64,000 nucleotides of DNA. Origin: Pseudoxanthomonas indica. Its GTDB lineage: Bacteria; Pseudomonadota; Gammaproteobacteria; Xanthomonadales; Xanthomonadaceae. The stretch lies in NCBI RefSeq assembly GCF_900167565.1, contig NZ_FUZV01000001.1, positions 2,251,841 to 2,315,840 on the forward strand. The letters run 5' to 3'. Numbering within the stretch: position 1 is the stretch's first letter; every line of letters starts with the position of its first letter. The notes beneath the pieces are model-generated. The model was not told where the DNA came from and did no database searches. It saw nothing but the letters and a program-made list of their open reading frames with translations. This document shows, piece after piece, positions 16,193 through 25,531 of this stretch. The translations under genes and the position numbers were made by a program.

Positions 16193-17253
16193 ACGACTCT
16201 GCAAGCCTTCCCGCCGCCAACGCCACGCTGATGTTCCAGGAGGCGCAGCAGACTGCCGATGTGGTGACCGCGCAGTACGCGCGCAACGAGGCCACCATCG
16301 CCCGGCTGGCTGCGGATCTGCGCGCCAACCCGCCGCCGTTCGTGGTGACCTGTGCACGCGGCAGTTCGGATCATGCGGCCACCTACGCCAAGTACCTGTT
16401 CGAGACCCAGCTGGGCTTCGTCACCGCGTCGGCGTCGCCGTCGGTGGGTTCGGTCTACGAAGCGCGCCAGCAGCTCAAGGATGCGCTGTACATCGTCATC
16501 TCGCAGTCCGGCAAGAGTCCGGACCTGCTGCACAACGCGCGTGCCGCCGCCGCTGCCGGCGCGCGGGTCGTGGCCTTCGTCAACGTCGAGGATTCGCCGC
16601 TGGCCGAACTGGCGCAGACCGTCATTCCGCTGCATGCCGGCCCCGAGCGCAGTGTCGCGGCGACCAAGAGCTACCTGGCCTCGCTGGCCGCGATCCTGCA
16701 ACTGGGCGCGCACTGGAAAGACGAGGGGCCGCTGCGCGAGGCCCTGGGCAAGTTGCCCGACAGCCTGCGCGCCGCCTGGCAGGCCGACTGGTCGGCGCTC
16801 ACCGATGGGCTGGTCGATGCGCACAATCTGTTCGTGCTCGGACGCGGCCTGGGCCTGGCGGCTGCACAGGAAGCCGCGCTCAAGTTCAAGGAAACCTGCG
16901 GCCTGCATGCCGAAGCCTACAGCTCGGCCGAAGTGAAGCATGGGCCGATGGCGCTGGTCGGTCCGGGCTTTCCGGTGCTGTGCTTTGCCCAGCCGGATGA
17001 AACCGAAGCCGGCACGTTGGCGTTGGCCAAGGAATTCCGCGCGCGCGGCGCACAGGTGTGGGTGGCGGCCGAACATGCCGATCCGTCCGCCGGCCCGGGC
17101 CAATCGCTGGCGTTGGCCAAGGCGCCGCATCCGGCCTGCTCACCGCTGTTGACCATCCAGAGTTACTACCGCGCCATCAATGCCTTGGCGCTGCGGCGTG
17201 GCTTCAACCCGGATGTGCCGCCGCATCTGAACAAGGTGACGGAGACGGTATGA
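16189..17253 (+). CDS. nagB2: Glucosamine-6-phosphate deaminase, SIS-domain type (NagB-II)
   Basis: Converts glucosamine-6-phosphate to fructose-6-phosphate and ammonia. This is not the classical NagB fold but the two-SIS-domain type related to the isomerase half of GlmS. Visible motifs are VTCARGSSDHAATYAKYLFE and ISQSGKSPDLL in the first SIS domain and RGLGLAAAQEAALKFKE with SAEVKHGPMAL in the second. It has 354 residues and no glutamine amidotransferase domain, which excludes GlmS itself. The start ATG overlaps the nagR stop and its stop overlaps nagA. Confidence 0.92.
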   Translation: MNDSASLPAANATLMFQEAQQTADVVTAQYARNEATIARLAADLRANPPPFVVTCARGSSDHAATYAKYLFETQLGFVTASASPSVGSVYEARQQLKDALYIVISQSGKSPDLLHNARAAAAAGARVVAFVNVEDSPLAELAQTVIPLHAGPERSVAATKSYLASLAAILQLGAHWKDEGPLREALGKLPDSLRAAWQADWSALTDGLVDAHNLFVLGRGLGLAAAQEAALKFKETCGLHAEAYSSAEVKHGPMALVGPGFPVLCFAQPDETEAGTLALAKEFRARGAQVWVAAEHADPSAGPGQSLALAKAPHPACSPLLTIQSYYRAINALALRRGFNPDVPPHLNKVTETV

Positions 17254-18389
17254 GCATCGCCCTGATCAATGCGCGCGTGCTGACCACGCAGGGGTTCCGC
17301 GATGACCTGGCGGTGATCCTCGATGGCCGCGACATCCAGTCGCTGCTGCCGCTGAGCGAAGTGCCGGCGTCCACTGCACGCCATGATCTGCAGGGCGCCA
17401 CCCTGCTGCCGGGCTACATCGATGCGCAGGTCAACGGCGGCGGCGGTATGCTGTTCAACAACGCGCCGACCGTGGACACCTTGCGTCGCATCGGTGAGGC
17501 GCATCGCCAGTTCGGCACCACCGGTTTCCTGCCCACGCTCATCAGTGATGACGCCGAGGTGATGCGCGAAGCCATTGCCGCTACCCGCGCGGCCATCGAA
17601 GCCGGCGTGCCCGGCGTGCTCGGCATCCATCTGGAAGGCCCGTACCTGGCGCCGGCGCGCAAGGGCACGCATGACGCAGGCAAGTTCCGCGTGCCCGACG
17701 CAGCGGAAATCGCCATGGCCGCTTCGCTCGACAACGGCGTGACCCTGCTGACGCTGGCGCCGGAACGTATTCCCGTTGACAGCATCCGCGATCTGGTCGC
17801 GCGCGGGGTGATTGTCGCCGCCGGCCATACCGCCGGCAGTTACGAAGAAATCCGCGCCGGGCTGGACGCCGGCATCAGCGGTTTCACCCATCTGTACAAC
17901 GCCATGTCGCCGCTGCAGGGCCGCGAACCCGGCGCGGTGGGCGCGGCGCTGGAAGACCGCAACAGCTGGTGCGGCATCATCGCCGATGGCCATCATGTAC
18001 ACGCCGGCAGCTTGCGCGTGGCGCTGGCGGCCAAGCCGGTCGGCAAGGTATTCCTGGTGACCGACGCCATGCCGCCGGTGGGCTCGGACGATCCCAGCTA
18101 CGTGCTGTATGGCGAAACCATCACCGTGCAGGACGGCGTGGTCCGCAACGCCGCCGGCTCGCTGGCCGGATCGGCGCTGGACATGGCCACGGCCGTGCGC
18201 AACGCGGTGCAGATGTTGGGGCTGCCCTTGGCAGAAGCCGCGCGCATGGCATCGACGTATCCGGCCGACTTCCTGGGACTGTCGGCCAGCCATGGCCGGA
18301 TCGCGCCGGGCTACCGCGCCGATCTGGTCGCGGTGGATGCGGACTTGAACGTGGTGGGCAGCTGGATTGACGGTCAACACGCAGCGTGA
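17250..18389 (+). CDS. nagA: N-acetylglucosamine-6-phosphate deacetylase NagA
   Basis: Cytoplasmic metal-dependent hydrolase that removes acetate from GlcNAc-6-phosphate. 379 residues of amidohydrolase fold: GYIDAQVNGGGGMLFNN, the metal ligand Glu in HLEGPYLAPARKGTHD, GHTAGSYEE, FTHLYNAMSP and the substrate-site IADGHHVHAG; LVTDAMPPVG carries the catalytic Asp. The first metal motif is DAQVNG rather than HxH, as usual for NagA. The ATG at 17250 overlaps the nagB2 stop (ATGA), and nagX begins inside its own stop. The reading frame also extends upstream into nagB2 but without homology. Confidence 0.95.
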   Translation: MSIALINARVLTTQGFRDDLAVILDGRDIQSLLPLSEVPASTARHDLQGATLLPGYIDAQVNGGGGMLFNNAPTVDTLRRIGEAHRQFGTTGFLPTLISDDAEVMREAIAATRAAIEAGVPGVLGIHLEGPYLAPARKGTHDAGKFRVPDAAEIAMAASLDNGVTLLTLAPERIPVDSIRDLVARGVIVAAGHTAGSYEEIRAGLDAGISGFTHLYNAMSPLQGREPGAVGAALEDRNSWCGIIADGHHVHAGSLRVALAAKPVGKVFLVTDAMPPVGSDDPSYVLYGETITVQDGVVRNAAGSLAGSALDMATAVRNAVQMLGLPLAEAARMASTYPADFLGLSASHGRIAPGYRADLVAVDADLNVVGSWIDGQHAA

Positions 18390-19465
18390 CGGCGAGCCCG
18401 GCCCCCGTTCGATTCGCATCGGTGGATGCGCTGCGCGGCCTGACCGTGGCGGCGATGTTGCTGGTCAACAATCCGGGTGACTGGGGCCATGTCTACGCGC
18501 CCTTGCTGCATGCGCCGTGGCATGGCTGCACGCCGACCGATCTGATCTTCCCGTTCTTCCTTTTCATTGTCGGCGTGTCGATTGCGCTGGGCATTTCGCC
18601 ACGCCGGGAAGCCGGCGCCGCTGCCGCTCCGTTGATGCGCGCGGCGCTGTGGCGTGGCGCGAAGATCATCGGCATCGGATTGTTGCTGCACCTGTTGGCA
18701 TGGTGGTGGCTCGACACGCCGCACTATCGACCCTGGGGCGTGCTGCAACGGATTGGCCTGTGCTTCATCGCCGCCGCCTGGCTGGCCTTGTATCTGCGCC
18801 CGCGTGCACGCGTGTTGGTGTTGCTGGCGATCCTGCTGGGCTACTGGGCACTGCTGGCCTGCAACGGCGGCTATGCGCCCTGGAGCAACCTGGCCAGTCG
18901 CATCGATACGGCTTTGGTCGGCGCGCTCGCCTATGCGCACGATGCCGCCAGCGGCCGTGGCCATGATCCGGAAGGCCTGCTCAGTACCCTGCCGGCCATC
19001 GCCACCACCCTGCTTGGCGTGATGGCAGGCGATGCCCTGCGACGTGATCAGGCGCGCTGGCTGCCGTTGGCGGCGATCGCGTTGCTGCTGGCCGGCGCGG
19101 CATGGTCGTTGCTGATGCCGTTCAACAAGAATCTGTGGACGTCTTCCTACGTGCTGTGGACGGCCGGTTGGGCGACGCTGGCGCTCTGGCTTGCGCATCG
19201 ACTGATCGATCAGCGCGGCTTGCCGGCGCTGGGGCGCAGTTTTGGCGTCAACGCCATCGCCGCCTACGCCGGTTCGGCGATCATGGTCTATGCGTTCGCG
19301 GGCCTGGGCTGGTGGGGGCCGATCTACCAGCACGGCTTTGCCGGCTGGATGACGCCGCGCTTCGGGCCGACCCTGCCCTCGCTGGCCTTCGCGCTGGCCT
19401 TCGTGGCGCTGTGGTGGCTGATTGTGCGGGTCATGGATGCCCGCGGCCTGCACCTGAAGGTCTGA
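18386..19465 (+). CDS. nagX: NagX-like inner-membrane protein (DUF5009 / acyltransferase-like)
   Basis: Multi-pass membrane protein of 359 residues. It opens with RFASVDALRGLTVAAMLLVNN, the signature of the heparan-alpha-glucosaminide N-acetyltransferase-like / YeiB-like family, followed by DLIFPFFLFIVGVSIAL and about nine more hydrophobic segments. Family members next to nag genes are called NagX and are thought to act on GlcNAc or glucosamine in the membrane or periplasm; the reaction is not established. The GTG start overlaps the nagA stop (GTGA), so it is translationally coupled and is the operon's last gene. Confidence 0.85.
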   Translation: MTASPAPVRFASVDALRGLTVAAMLLVNNPGDWGHVYAPLLHAPWHGCTPTDLIFPFFLFIVGVSIALGISPRREAGAAAAPLMRAALWRGAKIIGIGLLLHLLAWWWLDTPHYRPWGVLQRIGLCFIAAAWLALYLRPRARVLVLLAILLGYWALLACNGGYAPWSNLASRIDTALVGALAYAHDAASGRGHDPEGLLSTLPAIATTLLGVMAGDALRRDQARWLPLAAIALLLAGAAWSLLMPFNKNLWTSSYVLWTAGWATLALWLAHRLIDQRGLPALGRSFGVNAIAAYAGSAIMVYAFAGLGWWGPIYQHGFAGWMTPRFGPTLPSLAFALAFVALWWLIVRVMDARGLHLKV

Positions 19466-19499
19466 ACCGGCGCCCGGTCACGCTTTCCTACGCGCCGGT
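19466..19499 (+). other. Inverted repeat after nagX
   Basis: ACCGGCGC at 19466-19473 is mirrored by GCGCCGGT at 19492-19499 with an 18-base loop, starting directly after the nagX stop. There is no T tract, so it is at best a weak terminator or an RNA 3' end stabiliser. Confidence 0.45.
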
Positions 19500-19538
19500 G
19501 CGGTACAACGCCGCCACGTACTCCGATGCGAGTCCACC

Positions 19539-20798
19539 ATGCGCACGTCCCGGTTGAGTGTTGCCTGCGTTGCCCCCGTGGTCATGAGCCTGAGCCTGCT
19601 GGCCTGCGATGCCAGTCCGGTGACCGAGGCCAGCGAAGAGAACCCGGCGACGTCACCGACGTTGCCGTTGGCCGTGCACGTCTCCCCGCGCGTGCTGCTG
19701 GCGCAACAGGCCAGCGCACAACGCGCCGAGGGCATGTCGCCGCCGCGGCGGATTCCGGATCCGCCCTTCGTCAGCGCCGAGGTGGCGCGCTTCGATCAAC
19801 CGTGGGCGATGACGTTCCTGCCTGACGGCCGCCTGCTGGTCACCGAGAAGCCGGGACATCTGCGCCTGATCAACGTGGCCACGCGGCAGACCGGCGAAAT
19901 CCTCGGCGTACCCACGGTCGCCTACGGTGGCCAGGGTGGACTGGGCGATGTGATCCTGCATCCGCAGTACGCCAGCAATGGCCTGGTGTATCTGAGCTAT
20001 GCCGAAGAGGGCACGGGTGGGCGCGGCGCGGCGGTGGCGCGCGCGCGCCTGCAGCTGGACGCCAGCGGCAACGGCGGCACACTGCAGAACCTGCAGGTGA
20101 TCTGGCGGCAGACTCCCAAGGTCAGTGGCGACGCCCATTACAGCCATCGGCTGTTGTTCGATCGCGAAGGCAAGCTCTGGGTCAGTTCCGGCGAGCGGCA
20201 GAAGGGTTCACCGGCCCAGGATCTGCAGAGCAACCTCGGCAAGATTCTGCGGCTCAATGATGACGGCACGCCTGCGGCCGGCAATCCCTTCGCCGCGCAG
20301 GGCGGCCGCGCTGCACAGGTGTGGTCGTATGGTCATCGCAACGTGCTGGGGCTGGCGCTGGACGCCACCGGCCGGCTCTGGGCGCACGAGATGGGGCCGG
20401 CCGGCGGCGACGAGCTCAATCTGATTGAACGCGGCTCCAACTATGGCTGGCCGATTGTGTCCAATGGCGACAATTACGACGGCAGCCCCATCCCGGATCA
20501 CCCGACCCGACCCGAATTCAACGCGCCGGAGATTTCCTGGACGCCGGTGATCGCGCCGGCCGGTTTCGTGATCTACAGCGGCGAATTGTTTCCGTACTTC
20601 CAGAATTACGGCTTCATTGGCGGGTTGGCATCGCAGGCGCTTGTCCAGGTGGAGATGGGCGAGTCACCGCGCGAATACCGCCGTTACCCGATGGGCCGGC
20701 GCATCCGCGAAGTGGAGCAGGGCCCGGATGGCGCCCTGTGGGTGCTGGAGGATGGCGCCGACGCGCGCCTGCTCAAGCTCACGCCCAATCGGCTGTGA
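19539..20798 (+). CDS. PQQ-type soluble aldose sugar dehydrogenase (lipoprotein)
   Basis: Predicted periplasmic sugar dehydrogenase with PQQ as cofactor, of the GdhB/YliI (Asd) family; 419 residues. The N terminus has a lipoprotein-like signal ending LSLLAC (Cys23). A low-complexity stretch of about 60 residues precedes the six-bladed propeller, with FDQPWAMTFLPDGRLLVTEKPG, HYSHRLLFD (catalytic-His region), SYGHRNVLGLALD and WAHEMGPAGGDELN. It is 73 bp after nagX on the same strand and may be read with the nag genes, although a role with aldoses or amino sugars is only a guess. The ATG at 19539 is the first that gives the signal peptide. Confidence 0.88.
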   Translation: MRTSRLSVACVAPVVMSLSLLACDASPVTEASEENPATSPTLPLAVHVSPRVLLAQQASAQRAEGMSPPRRIPDPPFVSAEVARFDQPWAMTFLPDGRLLVTEKPGHLRLINVATRQTGEILGVPTVAYGGQGGLGDVILHPQYASNGLVYLSYAEEGTGGRGAAVARARLQLDASGNGGTLQNLQVIWRQTPKVSGDAHYSHRLLFDREGKLWVSSGERQKGSPAQDLQSNLGKILRLNDDGTPAAGNPFAAQGGRAAQVWSYGHRNVLGLALDATGRLWAHEMGPAGGDELNLIERGSNYGWPIVSNGDNYDGSPIPDHPTRPEFNAPEISWTPVIAPAGFVIYSGELFPYFQNYGFIGGLASQALVQVEMGESPREYRRYPMGRRIREVEQGPDGALWVLEDGADARLLKLTPNRL

Positions 20799-20813
20799 GC
20801 CTGGCACGCGCGA

Positions 20814-21215
20814 TTACTCCGGTGGCAGGCTGTAATCGAACACGTAGTGGTGCTGGCCCTCGCTGATTTCGATGCGCATGCTGCCGCGCAATCCGCTCAG
20901 TTCGCCGCTGGCCGAATCGGCTACCACCTGCACGCTCAAGCTGGGCGCGCCGCGATCCATCACGGCGCTGTGCAACAACACAAAGCTGCCACGCTTGCCG
21001 TGCAGGGTGCCGTCGACGCGCTCGAGCGCCACGTAGGCAGCCGAGCCTTTCACTTCGGTCATGACCGCCAGCATCTCGCCCAGGCTGGCGGCGTCCAGGT
21101 CGCCGCGGAACTGCTTGTCGATGGTCTGCCGACCCAGGCGCGCGGCCTCGATGCCGGGGCTGGCTTGCTGCAACTGCAGCTTGACCTCGAACTGACCCTT
21201 TGCCTGCGCGAGCAT
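20814..21215 (-). CDS. DUF3224 family protein
   Basis: Small cytoplasmic protein of 133 residues. MLAQAKGQFEVKLQ, the KQFRGDLDAASLGEML segment and the ending GQHHYVFDYSLP fit the DUF3224 family, whose fold resembles allene oxide cyclase-like barrels and whose function is unknown. The start at 21215 has AGGAG 7 bases upstream; the longer frame to 21308 would overlap cca and is not supported. It lies 46 bp downstream of cca on the same strand and may be its last co-transcribed gene. Confidence 0.82.
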   Translation of the reverse strand: MLAQAKGQFEVKLQLQQASPGIEAARLGRQTIDKQFRGDLDAASLGEMLAVMTEVKGSAAYVALERVDGTLHGKRGSFVLLHSAVMDRGAPSLSVQVVADSASGELSGLRGSMRIEISEGQHHYVFDYSLPPE

Positions 21216-21261
21216 GGACGACTCCTGCGGATGGATGAAGGTGGGAACCTGCGCGCTGGCT

Positions 21262-22491
21262 TCATGCCACCGGTTTGCGCGCGCGCTGGATGGCGCCGAT
21301 GCGCGCATGTTTCAGGGCCTCGCCGATCTCCGGGCCGCTCAGGCCGGGCAGCGCCACATCGCGCGCGCTTACCGCACAGGCGGCGGCGTGCAGTCGCTGC
21401 AGTTCCGCGCCTTGCGGATAGCTCGCCTCCTCGCTGCCCAGGCGACCGCGCTTGTCGGCTTCGCAGACCAGCGCCAGCTGGGCGATACGCTCGGGTTTGC
21501 GGAACGCATCGCAGCGCGCCAGCACCTCGTACACGGTAGCGTCGCGCAGCTCGTCCAGGCGATGCACGTTGAGGTGTTCGCGGCAGGCGAGCACCGCCAG
21601 ATCGCGATGCTCCACCGGCACCTTGAGGCGCTCGCTGAGCTGGATGGCCGGCGCGATGCCGCGTTGCTCGTGCATCACGTGGCGCGGCAGTTCCGCTTCC
21701 GGCGTCATCGCCTTGCCCAGATCATGGCAGAGCGCGGCATAGCCGATGCGATCATCGCCGCGCGCCAGACGCGCGGCCATGTCGCTGACCATCTGCTGGT
21801 GCACGCCGGTATCCACTTCGGGATGGAACTCGGCGCGCTGCGGCACGCCGTACAGCGCGTCCACTTCCGGCAATACGCTGGCCAGGGCATTGGCCTCGCG
21901 CAAGGTCGCCAGGAAGGCCGAGGGGCGCTCGGACGCCAGCGCCCGCCGCAATTCCTGCCAGACCCGTTCCGGCACCAGCGCATCGAGCTCGCCGCTGGCC
22001 GCCATCTCGCGCATCAAGGCCAAGGTCTCCGGTGCAATCCGGAAACCCAGCGGCGCCAGCCGCGCCATGAAGCGCGCGGCTCGCAAGACGCGCACGGGAT
22101 CTTCGACAAAGGCGGGGCCGACATGGCGCAGCACGCGTGCCTGCAGATCCGCCTGGCCACCGTAGGGATCGATCACGCGGCCATCCGCGTCTTCGGCCAG
22201 CGCATTGATGGTGAAGTCGCGTCGCTGCAGATCTTCTTCCAGCGTCACCGCCGGATCGGTATCCACCACGAAGCCGCGATAGCCGCGGCCACTCTTGCGC
22301 TCGGTGCGGGCCAGGGCGTACTCCTCGCCGCTGTCCGGATGCAGGAACACCGGAAAGTCGCGGCCCACCGTCTTGTAGCCCAGCGCCAGCATCTGCTGCG
22401 GGGTGGCGCCGACCACCACATGGTCGCGGTCGCCGGGCGGCAAGCCCAGCAGACGATCACGCACCGCACCGCCGACAAGGAAGATCTTCAT
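21262..22491 (-). CDS. cca: Multifunctional CCA tRNA nucleotidyltransferase
   Basis: Adds or repairs the CCA end of tRNAs. The 409-residue product begins [21 protein letters not shown], the class II nucleotidyltransferase signature, with catalytic [20 protein letters not shown] and the [10 protein letters not shown] helix, followed by RAARFMARL. The C-terminal half has an HD domain ([13 protein letters not shown]), as in the bifunctional E. coli enzyme, which has a similar length. It follows slt by 33 bp on the same strand. Confidence 0.96.
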   Translation of the reverse strand: MKIFLVGGAVRDRLLGLPPGDRDHVVVGATPQQMLALGYKTVGRDFPVFLHPDSGEEYALARTERKSGRGYRGFVVDTDPAVTLEEDLQRRDFTINALAEDADGRVIDPYGGQADLQARVLRHVGPAFVEDPVRVLRAARFMARLAPLGFRIAPETLALMREMAASGELDALVPERVWQELRRALASERPSAFLATLREANALASVLPEVDALYGVPQRAEFHPEVDTGVHQQMVSDMAARLARGDDRIGYAALCHDLGKAMTPEAELPRHVMHEQRGIAPAIQLSERLKVPVEHRDLAVLACREHLNVHRLDELRDATVYEVLARCDAFRKPERIAQLALVCEADKRGRLGSEEASYPQGAELQRLHAAACAVSARDVALPGLSGPEIGEALKHARIGAIQRARKPVA

Positions 22492-22524
22492 GCGCGCATG
22501 ATGCCTGATGCGCGCCGGCCTGGC

Positions 22525-24531
22525 TCAACTGCGCGGCAGGCGCGCTTCCGGGCAGACAAAACTGCGGCGCTTGCCATCGAGCTTGCCCAGCATGCGGTCG
22601 GTGATCGGCAGGGCGTTGCCGTTGAGGCGCCAGTCGTAGATCACGCTGAAGGCCAGCACGCGCGCCACGTAATCGCGCGTTTCCTTGTAGCTGATGGTCT
22701 CGATCCAGATGTCCGGATCAAAGCCCGGCCGCTGCGACTGCCAGCGCGCAGTGGGCGTGGGGCCGGCGTTGTAGGCGGCGATGGCGATGTAGGGCATGCC
22801 GTACTTGTTTTCCATCTCGCGCAGATAGGCCGTGCCGATCTGGATGTTGGTGTCGGAGTCGTACAGGCTGGCTGCGCCGGTCCAGGGCAGGCCAATCTTC
22901 TTGGCGGTGGCGGCGCCGGTGGCGGGCACCACCTGCATCAGCCCCATCGCATTGGCGGCCGATCGCGCCCTGGGGTTGAACACGGATTCGGCACGGATTT
23001 CCGCGGCCACCCAGGCCGGGTCGATGGCGTTCTTCGCCGCCTCGCGTTTGATGGTCTCGCCATGGTGCAGCGGGAAGCGCAACTGGTACAGCCGCTGTTC
23101 CTCCGGATTCTTGCCGAGCGAGAAAACCGCGCGATCGAACCAGCCGTTGTCCTGCGCCACCTCCACCGCCAGCCGGCGCTGGACGTCGTCGAAACGCGAC
23201 AGCGCGCTGTTCCATTCGGCGGTGGCCCAGCCCGGGCGATCCAGTTGCCACAGCAGCATCGCGCGGACGATGGCGGGATCGCGCGCGATCCGGGCCTTGT
23301 CGGCGTCGCTGTCGTTGGAAATCCACGGACACAGCGCGTAGGGCTGGTTGAGTCGATCGGCGGCAAGGAAGCCGTGGAAGGTGGGCGAGCGCGCCACCTC
23401 GGCGAACAGACGCTGCGCAGCAGCCTGGTCCCCGGTCTTCTCCGAGAGTCGGGCTTCGAAATACTTCCAGCGATCATCGCCGCGCTGCTTGGCCGGCATC
23501 CTGCGCAGGGCCACCAGCGCATTGCGCCAGTCGCCACGCGCCATCGCCTCGCGCACGCGCCACTCGTGCAGGCGTTCGTCGTAGGCGCCCTCGGGTACTT
23601 CGTTGAGACGGCGGGCGGAATCGGGTTCGTAGGAAGCCACGCTCCACAGCGCGATCTGGTAGAGCACGCGGCCGCGATCGGCGTCGGTCAGGCCCAGCGC
23701 GCTGGTGTATTGCGCCAGCTCGGTTTCGGCGGCGGATGGGTTCTTGCCGGCCAGTCGCGCCAGGCCATAACTGGCCATGCGTCGGCTGCGATCCGTGCGC
23801 GGCCAGTTGAGCGCGCGCGCATGCGGCGCGTCTATGAAGGCCGCGTAGTCGGCGGCCAGTGCCGTTTCATCGGCGGGCAGACCGCGCGCGGCGCTGCGCA
23901 TCACGGCCGCTTGCCCGGCGGCAGCGGCGGCATCGATGCGTTCCCAGCGCAGTGCGGGCGGCAATCCGCCGCGATTGGCGAGCACGGCGAACACCGGATC
24001 GCAGACATCCGGCAGCGATTTGTCCGCGCCGCGCCACAGCGCCTGCGCATCCCGGGTCCATTGCGCGTCGGCACGACCGGTGGCCTGGCGCGCATTCAAT
24101 TCGGCGCAGCGCAGGGTGGTGTTTTCACTGCCGGTGTAGGCCGACAGGAAAGTCGGCCAGTCCTGCCGGCGCGACAGCGACGCCAGCCAGACGGCGCGGA
24201 AATTGTCGGCCACTGCCTGGCCTTCGTAGCGTTTGAGAAACGCCTGCGCCTGCGCCGTGGACACGGCATCGATATCGCGCCGCAGGCTGGCCAGTTCTAT
24301 CCAGCCATACAACGGATGCGTGGACAGTCCGGGAAACTGCGCGGTGTTGAACTGGCCGCGTTCGGCGGCTTCCAGCGCAGCGCGCACGTTGGCCAGCGAC
24401 GCCTGCGTGGCGCCGGCATTGCCTGCGCCGGGCGGCGCTGCATTGCCGGTGTTGTTCTGGGCCTGCACGGCAGGCGCGGCAAGCAGTGCCAGCGTGGCGG
24501 CGAGTACGATGAGGGACAGTCGGGGGCTCAT
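22525..24531 (-). CDS. slt: Soluble lytic murein transglycosylase
   Basis: Periplasmic enzyme that cleaves peptidoglycan glycan strands, leaving 1,6-anhydro-MurNAc ends. 668 residues: signal peptide (LSLIVLAATLALLAAPAVQA), a long alpha-helical superhelix, and a C-terminal SLT catalytic domain with the catalytic Glu in AEIRAESVFNPRARSAANAMG, GLMQVVPATG and AYNAGPTPTARW. Length and layout match the Slt70 family. It is first on the minus strand before cca and diverges from the TSUP permease gene across a 157-bp gap with nothing obvious in it. Confidence 0.95.
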   Translation of the reverse strand: MSPRLSLIVLAATLALLAAPAVQAQNNTGNAAPPGAGNAGATQASLANVRAALEAAERGQFNTAQFPGLSTHPLYGWIELASLRRDIDAVSTAQAQAFLKRYEGQAVADNFRAVWLASLSRRQDWPTFLSAYTGSENTTLRCAELNARQATGRADAQWTRDAQALWRGADKSLPDVCDPVFAVLANRGGLPPALRWERIDAAAAAGQAAVMRSAARGLPADETALAADYAAFIDAPHARALNWPRTDRSRRMASYGLARLAGKNPSAAETELAQYTSALGLTDADRGRVLYQIALWSVASYEPDSARRLNEVPEGAYDERLHEWRVREAMARGDWRNALVALRRMPAKQRGDDRWKYFEARLSEKTGDQAAAQRLFAEVARSPTFHGFLAADRLNQPYALCPWISNDSDADKARIARDPAIVRAMLLWQLDRPGWATAEWNSALSRFDDVQRRLAVEVAQDNGWFDRAVFSLGKNPEEQRLYQLRFPLHHGETIKREAAKNAIDPAWVAAEIRAESVFNPRARSAANAMGLMQVVPATGAATAKKIGLPWTGAASLYDSDTNIQIGTAYLREMENKYGMPYIAIAAYNAGPTPTARWQSQRPGFDPDIWIETISYKETRDYVARVLAFSVIYDWRLNGNALPITDRMLGKLDGKRRSFVCPEARLPRS

Positions 24532-24688
24532 GCGCCGGAATATACCGGACAGCGATGAACGGATTCGTGGACAAGGATGATCAGCGACGATCGCGAGCAG
24601 CGACTATCCTTGCCAGGGAAGTCCTTCATCGTCGACGCTCTTCATCGGCGCGTGTTTTCAGTAGCAGCATCCTTACCAGGAGCAGGGT

Positions 24689-25489
24689 TTGCAGCATTTC
24701 TGGATTTTTCCGCTGCTCGGCATCATTGCCGGCGTACTGGCGGGCTTGTTGGGCATTGGCGGCGGGCTGGTGCTGGTGGCGGCGCTGGTGTGGCTGTTGC
24801 CGTGGTTCGGCATACCGCAGGAAGCCGCGATGCATGCGGCCCTGGCCAGTTCGTTGGCCAGCATCGTGCTGACCGCAACGTCCTCTGCGACCGCGCATCA
24901 CCGCCGCGGCAGCGTGATGTGGCCCACCGTGGCCTGGATGGTGCCGGGCCTGCTGCTGGGCGGTTGGCTGGGCAGCGGCGTGGCGGTGTATCTGGATGAT
25001 GCGGTGCTGCGTTGGGTGGTGGCGATCTACTGCCTGATTGCCGGCGCGCAGATGGCGTTCGGCAAGACCCGCGGCGCGCCCGATGGGCAGGCCGTGCCTG
25101 CACCGCGCGGCTGGCCGATGACCGTGGCCGGCTCCGCGATTGGTGCGGTATCGGCGGTGGTGGGCATCGGCGGTGGCAGCATGACCGTGCCCCTGCTGGT
25201 GCATCGCGGTGTGGCGCCGGTGCGTGCGGTCGGCACGTCCAGCGCTTGCGGCGTGGCCATCGCCATCGGCAGTGCGCTGGGCTACGCGCTGCATGCGCCG
25301 GCCGGCGCCTTGCCGCAGCATGCGGTGGGTTACGTCTATCTGCCTGCTGCGATTGGCGTCGCCATCGCGTCGGTCCTGGCCGCGCCGTATGGCACGCGCC
25401 TGGCGCACCGCATCAGCGGTGTGGCGCTCAAGCGGGTGTTCGCCATCTTCATGGTGGTGATGGGGATCAGCATCATCGTCGCCGGCTGA
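24689..25489 (+). CDS. TSUP (TauE/SafE) family permease
   Basis: Inner-membrane transporter of 266 residues with about eight hydrophobic segments in two internal repeats: GIIAGVLAGLLGIGGGLVLV near the start and GAVSAVVGIGGGSMTVPLLV in the middle, each with the family's GIGGG motif. Members export or import sulfite, sulfonates or related anions; the substrate here is unknown. The start is a TTG at 24689 with AGGAG 6 bases upstream; no ATG fits better without losing the first helix. It converges on the EEP gene with a 42-bp gap. Confidence 0.88.
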   Translation: MQHFWIFPLLGIIAGVLAGLLGIGGGLVLVAALVWLLPWFGIPQEAAMHAALASSLASIVLTATSSATAHHRRGSVMWPTVAWMVPGLLLGGWLGSGVAVYLDDAVLRWVVAIYCLIAGAQMAFGKTRGAPDGQAVPAPRGWPMTVAGSAIGAVSAVVGIGGGSMTVPLLVHRGVAPVRAVGTSSACGVAIAIGSALGYALHAPAGALPQHAVGYVYLPAAIGVAIASVLAAPYGTRLAHRISGVALKRVFAIFMVVMGISIIVAG

Positions 25490-25531
25490 TCGCGGCGTGC
25501 ACGGCGCGGTGCGGCGTGGCGTCGCGTGGAA

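Noticed and set aside
21214..24558. 1114-codon open frame antisense to cca and slt
   Set aside because: Both opposite genes are certain housekeeping genes; the antisense frame has no conserved domain.
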